Source of the DNA: JAVBQJ01 sp031549115
GTDB taxonomy: Bacteria > Verrucomicrobiota > Lentisphaeria > Victivallales > Victivallaceae
Length of the DNA stretch: 14,466 nucleotides
Assembly (NCBI GenBank): GCA_031549115.1
Contig: JAVBQJ010000158.1
Coordinates: forward strand, 1-14,466
Direction: 5' to 3'
The translations under genes were made by a program, and so were the position numbers. The notes below the pieces were generated by a model, which worked only from the letters and a program-made list of their open reading frames with translations, had not been told where the DNA came from and ran no database searches. Of the stretch, positions 5,056 to 12,393 are shown piece by piece; the stretch's first letter is position 1, and the number at the start of each line of letters is the position of its first letter.

Positions 5056-6126
5056 ATGAGTGTGACCATGCGAACCATAGCGGAGGTGTCCGGCGTCAGC
5101 CGGCCGGTGGTGTCGCATATCCTGAACGGCCGCGCCAAGGATGTCCGGATTGCGCACACGACCGTGGAAAAGGTGCTGAAGACCGCCAAAGAGCTGGGTT
5201 ACTGCCGCAATGAGCTGGCGCGCTCGGTGGTGACCGGGAAGAGCCGTACCATCGCTTTCATCGCGGAAAACATGGGGCTGTCGACGTATACCGGGCGAAT
5301 TCAGGCCGGCGTGCTGCGGGCCGCGGCCGAGGGCAATTATACCGTCAAGGTGTACCAGCTGACGCCGGGCAACCAGCGGGAGATGCTCCGGAACATCATG
5401 GAGTGGCGCATCGCCGGCGTGGTGTTCCACGTGGCGGACTCGGTGAAGGTGAGCTGGCTGCACGACGAGTTGGCGGCGAGGAAGATCCCATCCGCACTGG
5501 TGAACCTGACCAACGACTTGTCCAGCGGCTTCGGCGTCACCACCGACGACGCGGAAGGCGCGGAGGCGGCGACCCGGGAGCTGATCCGGAACGGCTGCCG
5601 GAATATCGTCTGTGTCGGTTATGATGTCGGAACTGATTTTGCCGAATACATCGGCAACCGCAGCCGCGGTTATGCCCGCGCCGTCGCGGATGCCGGGCTG
5701 GAACCCCGGTATCTGTGGGGGCCGGGATCGGACGCCGAATGCTGCCTGGTGCTATCGGAGCTGTTGCGGGATACACCGGCGCCGGACGGGCTCTTTTGCG
5801 TCAACGATATTCTGGCGATGCAGGCGATGCAAGTGGCGTACCAACTGGGGTTTGCGCTGCCGCGGCAATTGAAGATGGTCGGCTTCGGCGACTTCGAGCT
5901 GGCGCCGTATGCCGTCGTCCCCCTGAGCAGCGTGCGCCAGGACTTCGAGCGCATGGGTTTCCTGGCGACGCAGCGGGTGCTGCAAGCTTTGGAGAGTGAC
6001 GAAGACACTTTGTGCCGGCAGGCGGAAAACGTGGTGCTGCCGACGCAGTTGATCGTACGTGAATCCTCGACCGACGGTCGAATAATGCATCCTGAACATT
6101 CTTTAATGAAAGGAACAGAATCATGA
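5056..6126 (+). CDS. LacI/GalR-family transcriptional regulator
   Basis: 356 aa. Residues 4-62 form the LacI DNA-binding head: TMRTIAEVSGVSRPVVSHILNG, then the hinge NELARSVVTGK. Residues about 65-340 are the periplasmic-binding-protein-like sensor domain that normally binds a sugar (IAFIAENMG, GVVFHVAD, VTTDDAEGA, PDGLFCVNDILAMQ, VGFGDFELAPYAVVPLSSVRQD). The family's usual C-terminal ending 'LPT-LIVRESS' is present, with 15 further residues. Val58 stands where LacI has the intercalating hinge Leu56. The ATG at 5056 is chosen because AGAGGAA lies 6 nt upstream and the head begins right after it; an ATG at 4960 would lie before the promoter and is unlikely. It overlaps the pseudopilin gene as ATGA. 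It probably senses a breakdown product of the glycan processed by the downstream enzymes and represses its own operon through 5020-5035. Confidence 0.93.
   Translation: MSVTMRTIAEVSGVSRPVVSHILNGRAKDVRIAHTTVEKVLKTAKELGYCRNELARSVVTGKSRTIAFIAENMGLSTYTGRIQAGVLRAAAEGNYTVKVYQLTPGNQREMLRNIMEWRIAGVVFHVADSVKVSWLHDELAARKIPSALVNLTNDLSSGFGVTTDDAEGAEAATRELIRNGCRNIVCVGYDVGTDFAEYIGNRSRGYARAVADAGLEPRYLWGPGSDAECCLVLSELLRDTPAPDGLFCVNDILAMQAMQVAYQLGFALPRQLKMVGFGDFELAPYAVVPLSSVRQDFERMGFLATQRVLQALESDEDTLCRQAENVVLPTQLIVRESSTDGRIMHPEHSLMKGTES
6067..6081. repeat. 15-bp perfect palindrome at the 3' end of the LacI-family gene
   Basis: TCGACCG-A-CGGTCGA lies inside the coding region, in the non-conserved C-terminal extension, 42 bp before the pseudopilin ATG. 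It could be an internal operator or a small mRNA hairpin; it could also be chance in GC-rich coding DNA. Confidence 0.35.
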
Positions 6127-6824
6127 AATGTCGCTTCCGTATCTTCACATTAATAGAGTTATTGGTAGTGATTGCAATCATTGCAATTCTCGCCAGCATG
6201 CTGCTTCCGGCATTGAGCAAGGCGCGGGCGGCGGCGCAGGCGATCAAATGTGTCAACAATCAGAAAACTCTGGGGTTGATGAACAACATGTATGCCAATG
6301 ACAACAACGACTATCTGACCGGGGCATTGTGGGGAGCCCAGGGCAATGGAAGTATTTATATCGGTTGGCTGAGTCCGTTGACGCCCTATTACGGATTTCC
6401 GTCCGCGTTGGACGGCGGCTATTTGATGATGGCTTCCACTCCCCGCGTGAATACCGGGGGGACCCGCTGTCCGTCGTTGGATACGACCATTCCCGACACC
6501 GACACTTACGCTCCGATGAACTGGGGGGATGGCTATCCGAATTACTTGTACAACTGGTATATGGACGAGGCATATTACGGGAAGGGCCCGTTCGGGCGCA
6601 AAATAACCGGGGTCAACAATCCATCGGGGGCGGCATTGATGTTGGAGCGCGGCGAAGCGTATGAAATATATTGTTCCAACCGGCCCGCGGCCGACGCGTT
6701 CCGCCATAACAACGGAATCAATGTGCTTTTCGTCGACGGTCACGTTAACCCGGTGAAGTTGGACGCGGTGCCGCTGTTCAGCCTGGGCAATTCGTTGAGC
6801 GACACCTTCTGGGGTTACAAATAA
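6123..6824 (+). CDS. Type II secretion pseudopilin-like protein
   Basis: 233 aa with a type IV prepilin N-terminus: short basic leader MKCRFRI, then FTLIELLVVIAIIAILAS with Glu at position +5 of the mature form (Glu12), followed by LLPALSKARAAAQ. Cleavage by prepilin peptidase would fall before Phe8; the -1 residue is Ile rather than the usual Gly, a departure common in this kind of Lentisphaerota protein. The C-terminal half ends with NNGINVLFVDGHVN, resembling the 'DGHV' motif of the large prepilin-like families in Planctomycetes and Lentisphaerota. Such proteins sit in the inner membrane with a globular periplasmic domain; whether they build a pseudopilus or act singly is unknown. It overlaps the LacI-family stop by 4 bp (ATGA), with AAAGGA upstream, and is 19 nt before the secreted DUF4838 gene, so it belongs to this operon. 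Confidence 0.88.
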   Translation: MKCRFRIFTLIELLVVIAIIAILASMLLPALSKARAAAQAIKCVNNQKTLGLMNNMYANDNNDYLTGALWGAQGNGSIYIGWLSPLTPYYGFPSALDGGYLMMASTPRVNTGGTRCPSLDTTIPDTDTYAPMNWGDGYPNYLYNWYMDEAYYGKGPFGRKITGVNNPSGAALMLERGEAYEIYCSNRPAADAFRHNNGINVLFVDGHVNPVKLDAVPLFSLGNSLSDTFWGYK

Positions 6825-6843
6825 CGGCAGGCGAAGGAATCCC

Positions 6844-9090
6844 ATGAAAAGGTATTGGACATATATGCTGTTGCTTCCGGTATTCTGGGCACAGGCCTGG
6901 AGTGTGCAAAAGAGCGCGGACGCGACCGCGGCGTTCGCCGCCGCGGAGCTCGAACACTACTTGCGCACCGCGGTTGCCGGGGAGATTCTCCTCGGCGGCG
7001 AAGCGGCGGAGTTCCTGGTCGGCATCGCTCCGGAAAATGCGCCGCCGTTACACCGCGAAGGGCAATGGCGGATTGCCGCCGCAGGATCGAAAATCCATCT
7101 GTATGGCGGCGGCGCCCGGGGCAGCCTGTACGCGGTTTACCGTTTTCTCGAAGGACAGTGCGGCGTCCGCTGGTGGTCGCCGTGGGCGGAATCGGTGCCG
7201 CATCATGATGACCTGACGCTCGAAAATGTCGATACCGAAGGGGAACCGTACTTTGAAATGCGGGATATCTACCGGCGCAACGACGGCGAATGGCAGGATG
7301 CCGCCGATACCTGGGGAATCCGGAACCGGCTGAATTCCAGCACGGTGACGGACGATGGGACGCGTTTGGAGGGCAGCTGTACTTTCGGCCGGCCGTACAG
7401 CGTCCACACCTTTGACCATTATCTTAACGCCGGCCAGAATCTGGAGGAGCATCCGGAATATTTTTCGGAGGTGGAGGGCAAGCGCATCGGCGGCCAGTAT
7501 GCCGGGCAGTTGTGCCTGACCAACCCGGAAGTGCGCCGGATCGTCCGGGAGAAGCTGCATGAGTTCATCCGGCTTGACCGGGCGGAAGCGCTGGCGGCCA
7601 ATACCACGCCCCCGCGCATTTACGATATCTCCATCAATGACAACGGCGGTTATTGCCGGTGCGCCGTGTGCAATGCCGCGCTGGCCGGCGGCAACCAGAC
7701 CGATCTGCTGCTGGACTTTATCAACGTCATGGCCGATTCCGTCCGGGAGAAGTATCCGGATGTCGCCGTCAGCACCCTGGCGTATCTGTATACCGAAGCC
7801 ATACCGGTTCGCACCATGCCGCATGACAATGTGGTGATCCGGCTGTGCGACACGGCCACCAATCCGGCGTTCGGCCTGGACGCTCCGGAAAACCGGTCGT
7901 TCGCCCGGAAGCTGGAGGCGTGGTCGCAGTTGGCCGAGCGGCTGTCCATCTGGGATTACGGCGTGGTTTATGTCCGCCCCGGATTGCCGTACCCCTCCGA
8001 ATATGTGCTGTCGGAAACGATGCGGCAGTATGCCGACCGGAAGGTGCGGATGATGTTCTGGGAGCATGAATTTGCCGATTGCGCCGATATGTGGGAGATG
8101 CTGGTCTGGCTGGAAGCCAGGCTGATGGACGAGCCGTATCTGGATATGGAGGCGCTGCGGCAGGAGTTTCTCTCGGGGTATTACGGCGCGGCGGCGGCGG
8201 ATATCGCCATCTACCGGCAGGCGCTGCGGGAGGCGGCGATTGCGGCGCACCCGTACTTGCATTGGTATGCGGCGCCCGCGCTTTTCGATCACCTGACCCT
8301 GAAGAATCTCGTCGCTTTTTCCGGCATGCTGGACGCCGCGGCGGCAAAGGTGGCGGACGATCCGGAATTGGCCGCGCGGGTCGGCCGGGTGCGGTTGAGC
8401 GTCGACCGGGCCATCCTGCTGCGGTGGGGTATATTGGCGCGGGAACACTTTGCCGCCGGCGGCGCCGAAGCGGATTTCCCGTTTGACCGGCAGGCTTTGA
8501 AAGCACGGATCCGGGACTCCTGGGAAAAGGCGCTGGCGCCGTTTTCGGAAACGGGGAAGGCGGCGGCGCGAAAGCGGATGGCAGAGGAATTGGAGTGCTA
8601 CGGCACCATGCCATTGTCCCGCAGCCGGGTTGCGGATACGCCTCCCTTCGGCCCCAATGCGGTCATACTCAGCGCCGATACCTTTAATATCTTCAACCCG
8701 GACTTGAAGTTCGCCGCCGATCCGGAGGCCTACGGCGGGGTGGCGGTGGCGGCGGTGGTGCCGGGAGCGTTTCACGCCGGCGTTTATGCCGTGGTCGACA
8801 ACCAAGAACTGCTGGCGCCGCAGGAAATCGGCGGGACGCCGGAGACGGACGGCAGTTACCGGTGGTACCGGCTCGGCGATGTGCCGCTGCGGCATATTTC
8901 GATTGTCTATACCTTCGGCTGGTTGCTCCAGGTGCCGCTGGACCGGGTCACTTCCCGGTTGGCCGTTGCTCCGGAGCCGGCGGATGCCGTCGCGACGATC
9001 TGGCTGCGGGCGAAATTTCAGAACCGTGCGGAAGGAAGGATTCCGCTTCTCGACAGTGTGGCAATCGATTTGGAGACCAGGAAGCCATGA
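6844..9090 (+). CDS. Secreted DUF4838 (GH67-like) protein, probable glycoside hydrolase
   Basis: 748 aa. A Sec-type signal (MKRYWTYMLLLPVFWAQAWS) points to export. Residues about 25-125 resemble the alpha/beta domain found ahead of GH67 alpha-glucuronidase and GH20 barrels, ending in GGGARGSLYAVYRFLEGQCGVRWW. Residues about 130-450 match DUF4838: hallmark DISINDNGGYCRCAVC (261-276) with Cys271, Cys273 and Cys276, and MMFWEHEFADC (404-414) as a later strand end. A helical part follows and a beta-rich C-terminal domain from about 595 (cell-surface or carbohydrate-binding role possible). DUF4838 proteins are considered distant relatives of alpha-glucuronidases but activity is not established from sequence, and no catalytic pair can be assigned with certainty. 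GAAGGAA precedes the ATG; the stop overlaps the next gene as ATGA. It is the only clearly secreted enzyme of the locus. Confidence 0.82.
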   Translation: MKRYWTYMLLLPVFWAQAWSVQKSADATAAFAAAELEHYLRTAVAGEILLGGEAAEFLVGIAPENAPPLHREGQWRIAAAGSKIHLYGGGARGSLYAVYRFLEGQCGVRWWSPWAESVPHHDDLTLENVDTEGEPYFEMRDIYRRNDGEWQDAADTWGIRNRLNSSTVTDDGTRLEGSCTFGRPYSVHTFDHYLNAGQNLEEHPEYFSEVEGKRIGGQYAGQLCLTNPEVRRIVREKLHEFIRLDRAEALAANTTPPRIYDISINDNGGYCRCAVCNAALAGGNQTDLLLDFINVMADSVREKYPDVAVSTLAYLYTEAIPVRTMPHDNVVIRLCDTATNPAFGLDAPENRSFARKLEAWSQLAERLSIWDYGVVYVRPGLPYPSEYVLSETMRQYADRKVRMMFWEHEFADCADMWEMLVWLEARLMDEPYLDMEALRQEFLSGYYGAAAADIAIYRQALREAAIAAHPYLHWYAAPALFDHLTLKNLVAFSGMLDAAAAKVADDPELAARVGRVRLSVDRAILLRWGILAREHFAAGGAEADFPFDRQALKARIRDSWEKALAPFSETGKAAARKRMAEELECYGTMPLSRSRVADTPPFGPNAVILSADTFNIFNPDLKFAADPEAYGGVAVAAVVPGAFHAGVYAVVDNQELLAPQEIGGTPETDGSYRWYRLGDVPLRHISIVYTFGWLLQVPLDRVTSRLAVAPEPADAVATIWLRAKFQNRAEGRIPLLDSVAIDLETRKP

Positions 9091-9896
9091 AGGAATCGTT
9101 ACAGCGTAAATTGTGGTTGTGGGGGCAGGAATCGGGCTCGCATCATGTGATCTACCCGGGCATGCCGGGAGTCAACCGGATGACGTCGGCCGAAGCGTGC
9201 CGGAAACTCGGATTGGTCAACTGCTGCCGGGTGGTGATGAATAATTTGCCCGCGCCGGCGGATTTCGACCGGGAGGCGGCGGCATTGCGGGATAGGGAGC
9301 AATTGGTGTGGTCGATCACCGGATCGTGGGGTTCGGTACGCAACGACGACGGCCGCGGCGATCTCGACGCGGTGATCGAATTGGCGCGTCGTTATCCGAA
9401 TATCACCGGCGGGGTGCTGGACGACTTCCTGACCGAAAAACGCCGCAATGTGTTCACGCCGGAGAAGCTGGAATCGTTCAAGGCTGAGATTGTCCGTTCG
9501 CTCGGGCGGAAGCTGGATTTGTGGGTGGTGGTGTACGACTTCGAGTTGGAGCTGCCGATCCGGGAACACTTGCAGGCTTGCGACGTGATTACCTATTGGA
9601 GTTGGTACCCGGACCGGATCGGCGACTTCGAGCAGAATTTCGCCCGGTTGCGCGCCATGGTGCCGGACAAGCGGCTGCTGCTGGGGATCTACCTGTGGGA
9701 TTATGCCGCCGACAAAGAACGCAAGGTGGAGGAGTTTGCGGCCGAGATGCGGCGCAATGAAAAAATGCTGGACGAGGGGCTCATCGACGGCATCATTCTC
9801 TGCAGCAACTGCAATTTCGATATCGGGTTGGAAACCTATGACTGGCTGGAGGATTTCTTGCGCGGCGGAGTTGAAAAGGAGGCTCGGGAGGTGTAG
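9087..9896 (+). CDS. Uncharacterised probable TIM-barrel protein, glycosidase-like
   Basis: 269 aa, no signal peptide, so cytoplasmic. I do not recognise a named family. The pattern of short strands ending in polar or aromatic residues suggests a (beta/alpha)8 fold: LVWSITGSWG (73-82), NITGGVLDDFL (105-115), LDLWVVVYDFEL (143-154), CDVITYWSWYP (165-175), RLLLGIYLWDY (196-206) and DGIILCSNCNFD (234-245). The acidic pair Asp112-Asp113 at a strand end is the best catalytic candidate. The ATG at 9087 overlaps the DUF4838 stop (ATGA) and has AGGAAG 3 nt upstream; the frame stays open upstream only within the preceding gene. Tight coupling to DUF4838 implies a related step, for example further handling of the imported product. 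It could be a sugar-modifying enzyme other than a hydrolase. Confidence 0.72.
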   Translation: MKESLQRKLWLWGQESGSHHVIYPGMPGVNRMTSAEACRKLGLVNCCRVVMNNLPAPADFDREAAALRDREQLVWSITGSWGSVRNDDGRGDLDAVIELARRYPNITGGVLDDFLTEKRRNVFTPEKLESFKAEIVRSLGRKLDLWVVVYDFELELPIREHLQACDVITYWSWYPDRIGDFEQNFARLRAMVPDKRLLLGIYLWDYAADKERKVEEFAAEMRRNEKMLDEGLIDGIILCSNCNFDIGLETYDWLEDFLRGGVEKEAREV

Positions 9897-9911
9897 ATTC
9901 TCGTCTACACC
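9890..9911 (+). other. Intercistronic hairpin spanning a stop codon
   Basis: GGTGTAGA (9890-9897) and TCTACACC (9904-9911) form a perfect 8-bp stem with a 6-nt loop. The TAG stop (9894-9896) is inside the left arm. No U-run follows and the next RBS (GGGAGG, 9917-9922) starts 5 nt after it, so it more likely affects mRNA stability or relative expression than termination. Confidence 0.45.
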
Positions 9912-9928
9912 AAAATGGGAGGCACAGC

Positions 9929-12043
9929 ATGATCGAACGGGAACATAATTACGATTTTCTGAAGCGGATGCGGGAGATTCACGCGCCGGGGCGGCGTTGT
10001 CCGAAAACACAGGTCGAGGCCGGGGAATTCCTGGTGGCCGACGGCGCGGTCATCGCGGCGTTGACCACCAATGACGCCCGCATTCGCCATGCGCTTGCGG
10101 ACTTCCAGGATTATCTCTCGACTTCGATGGGGGTATCGGCGCGGATCGCCTATGTCGCCACGGAGTGCGAGCTGGACACGGCGCAGGTGGTGTTCCGGCT
10201 CGATCCGGCGTGCCCGGTCAACGGCGAACGCGACTTCATCCTCGACGTATCGGCGCGGCAGATCGCAATTCGGGCGAAGTCGCCCAAAGGGCTGCTCCAC
10301 GGCGCGGTGCACTGCGAAGACCGGATGAATTTCCGGGGGCTTCCGGCGCTTGTGGTCGGGACGGAGAAGCGCGAGTGGCGGCTGCGCCGCCGCAGCGTTC
10401 ACTCCGGGAGCGGCATCGACGATTATCCGGACTGGCAGTTGAACGCGATTCTGCATGCCGGTTTCACTGCGATCGAACTTTTCATCAAAGCCGAAGAGAT
10501 CACCGCCCGGGGGTATTGCAATATCAACGACCTGATCGACCGGGCGGAGGCATACGGCCTCGAAGTGAGTTTGTATAACTACATTTCGAGCTTCAAGCAC
10601 CCGGACGATCCGGATGCGGAGGAATTTTTCGACCGGGTCTACGGCGATATCTTCCGGAAGTATCCGAAAGTGTGCGCGTTTCACCTGTGCGGAGAGTCGC
10701 TGGAATTTCCGAGCAAGGATCCGGCGACCACCGGCAAGCGCTGGCACGACAGCGTCATCGACGGGATTCCGGACACCCGGCCGAGTCCGGGGTGGCACCC
10801 GTGCTGCGATTACCCGAAGTACCTCGGCATGATCCGGGATGCGATTCACCGGGTCAATCCTGAAGTCGAGATCGTCTTCAGCACGTACAACTGGAGCTAT
10901 GCGCCGTGGGAGATCCGCGAAAAATTCCTGGAGAATTTCCCGAAAAACATGACATTGGCGCTGACCTTCGAAATTTGCCAGACCAAACGGGCGGACGGGC
11001 TGGTGTTTTTCACCTGCGATTACACCGCCGGCGTCACCGAGCCGAGCTTCTATTTCACCAGCGAGGCGAAGAAGGCCAAGGAGCTCGGCATCCGGGTCCG
11101 GGCGACCGCGAATACCGCCGGGGCCACCTGGGACTTCGGCGCCGCGCCGTATGTGCCGGCGCCGTATCTGGCGATCAAAAAGCTGCGCAGCCTCGAACGG
11201 ATGCTGACCGAATACAACGTCGATTTTTATTACGACAATCACCATTACGGCTGGTGGCCGTGCGAATGGAACGATCTGGCGAAGGCATTGTTCCTGGCGC
11301 CGGCCGAGGCCGACCTCGAAGCGGTGACCGCCGCGGTGGCGCGCCGGGATTACGGTAGTGACGCCGACGCGGTGCTGGCGGCGTGGCGCGCCTGGAGCGA
11401 CGCGATGGAGTGGTATGTCGCCAGCAACGAAGATCAGTACGGGCCGTGGCGGGTGGGACCGGCCTACCCGCTCATCTTCCAGCCGAATATCACCCGGACG
11501 CTGTCGGAAAAGGAAATTCAGTTTCCGACCGCGAAGCACGCGCACTTCGGCCACTTGATTATCAAAACGCTGTACCAGCCGTATGAAAACATCAACCAGT
11601 CGCCGGGGCCGTTGCGTTATCCGGTGGAGCTGAAGAGCCTGCAGCGGATGCTGGAAGCGTGGAACCGCGGGATGGAAGCGTTGGCGCCGGTGCGGGAAAA
11701 GAGCGGCCGGCTGGCGCGGTTGTACGCGCTGGGGATGTATATCCGCAATTCGATTCGGACGGTGATACACACCAAGGAGTGGTGGCTGGCGAATATGCGC
11801 TTGCAGACGGTGGGGACGAAGGAGGGGATGCTGCGGGAGCTGGAAACGATCGAGCGCTTGGCGCACGCGGAGATGGCGAATGCGCGGGATACCTTTGAGG
11901 CGGTGGATACGGATTCGCGGCTGGGGTGGGAGGCGAGCATGGAGTACGTGGCCGACCGCTGGCACCTGGAGTGGAAGATCCGCCAGGTCGAGAGCGCCCT
12001 GCGCGAAATCGCCACCTACCGCACCATGCTGGACCTGAAATAA
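9929..12043 (+). CDS. Large GH67/GH20-like glycoside hydrolase candidate
   Basis: 704 aa, no signal peptide. Residues about 30-140 form an alpha/beta domain of the kind preceding GH67 and GH20 barrels (DFILDVSARQIAIRAKSPKG, then GLLHGAVHCEDRMN). A barrel-like region follows from about 148 (WRLRRRSVHSG) to about 450, with VCAFHLCGESLEF near 250 (Glu255 and Glu258 are candidate acids), VEIVFSTYNWSY near 313, MTLALTFEICQT, VRATANTAG, and YYDNHHYGWWPCEWN near 433. The last 250 residues look all-helical, as in the C-terminal domains of GH67 and some GH20-like enzymes. I cannot assign a numbered family or substrate. GGGAGG lies 6 nt before the ATG; the gap to the previous gene is 32 nt and contains a hairpin. 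Being cytoplasmic, it would act on an imported oligosaccharide. It is followed by an A-rich stretch and the second hairpin island. Confidence 0.72.
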   Translation: MIEREHNYDFLKRMREIHAPGRRCPKTQVEAGEFLVADGAVIAALTTNDARIRHALADFQDYLSTSMGVSARIAYVATECELDTAQVVFRLDPACPVNGERDFILDVSARQIAIRAKSPKGLLHGAVHCEDRMNFRGLPALVVGTEKREWRLRRRSVHSGSGIDDYPDWQLNAILHAGFTAIELFIKAEEITARGYCNINDLIDRAEAYGLEVSLYNYISSFKHPDDPDAEEFFDRVYGDIFRKYPKVCAFHLCGESLEFPSKDPATTGKRWHDSVIDGIPDTRPSPGWHPCCDYPKYLGMIRDAIHRVNPEVEIVFSTYNWSYAPWEIREKFLENFPKNMTLALTFEICQTKRADGLVFFTCDYTAGVTEPSFYFTSEAKKAKELGIRVRATANTAGATWDFGAAPYVPAPYLAIKKLRSLERMLTEYNVDFYYDNHHYGWWPCEWNDLAKALFLAPAEADLEAVTAAVARRDYGSDADAVLAAWRAWSDAMEWYVASNEDQYGPWRVGPAYPLIFQPNITRTLSEKEIQFPTAKHAHFGHLIIKTLYQPYENINQSPGPLRYPVELKSLQRMLEAWNRGMEALAPVREKSGRLARLYALGMYIRNSIRTVIHTKEWWLANMRLQTVGTKEGMLRELETIERLAHAEMANARDTFEAVDTDSRLGWEASMEYVADRWHLEWKIRQVESALREIATYRTMLDLK

Positions 12044-12142
12044 AAAAAATAAAATTCTTAAAAAATAAAAAAAACGGAGCCGCGAAGCGGCGGTCTGCCC
12101 TCCGTCATACGGAGGCGCGGTCCAGCGCGCGAACAGCGCTGG

Positions 12143-12176
12143 TCGCCCCAGGCGCGTAGCGCCGCGAAAGGGGCGA
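12143..12176. repeat. Nested inverted repeat B4
   Basis: Outer arms TCGCCCC (12143-12149) and GGGGCGA (12170-12176); inner GGCGC (12151-12155) and GCGCC (12159-12163) with a GTA loop. The asymmetric internal loop is one base on the left and GCGAAA on the right. Same two-stem plan as repeats A1 and A2 in island A. Confidence 0.6.
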
Positions 12177-12230
12177 AACTGCAGGGAAGGATCGCCGGGA
12201 GGCGATCCGGATCCACCCGAGGGAGCGATG

Positions 12231-12273
12231 GTGTCGATCGGATTGGAAGCGTGAGCGACAATCCGATCGACAC
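12231..12273. repeat. 15-bp perfect inverted repeat B6
   Basis: GTGTCGATCGGATTG (12231-12245) and CAATCCGATCGACAC (12259-12273) pair perfectly around a 13-nt loop. A third related segment, ACCGATCGATGTG (12317-12329), repeats the CCGATCGA core and could pair partially with the left arm instead, allowing two alternative folds. Confidence 0.65.
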
Positions 12274-12393
12274 ATGGAGCGGACGAGGCGCCGCACCGGC
12301 GGCGAAAAGTAGACGAACCGATCGATGTGCAAAAAGCGAAATACGCCAAGACGTATTTTTCAAACAGGAACCGAAAGAAAGAATGCGGACAAC

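Larger units (their letters stand above)
12044..12393. other. Hairpin-dense intergenic region (island B)
   Basis: No gene is supported here. An A-rich patch (12044-12074) is followed by eight successive inverted repeats: GCCGC-GAA-GCGGC (12079-12091); CCTCCGT-CAT-ACGGAGG (12099-12115); CCAGCGC/GCGCTGG (12122-12142); nested TCGCCCC/GGGGCGA (12143-12176) around GGCGC-GTA-GCGCC; GGATCGCC-GGGA-GGCGATCC (12189-12208); a 15-bp stem (12231-12273); CGCCG-CAC-CGGCG (12289-12301); and AAATACG/CGTATTT (12339-12358). GCGAA occurs six times. All genes around it are on plus, so simple convergent termination does not explain it. It may end the upstream transcript, hold a structured 5' leader of the 12394 gene, or be a repeat element. 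No good sigma-70 promoter is visible in it. Confidence 0.6.

Noticed and set aside
7048..8895. A 615-codon minus-strand frame antisense to the DUF4838 gene
   Set aside because: Arg/His/Pro-rich mirror frame with no domain; the sense gene is well supported.
12044..12393. Integron attC sites or an insertion sequence
   Set aside because: No RYYYAAC/GTTRRRY core sites, no integrase or transposase frame, and no convincing terminal repeats with target duplication; the ATGG words flanking the 15-bp stem are too short to count.
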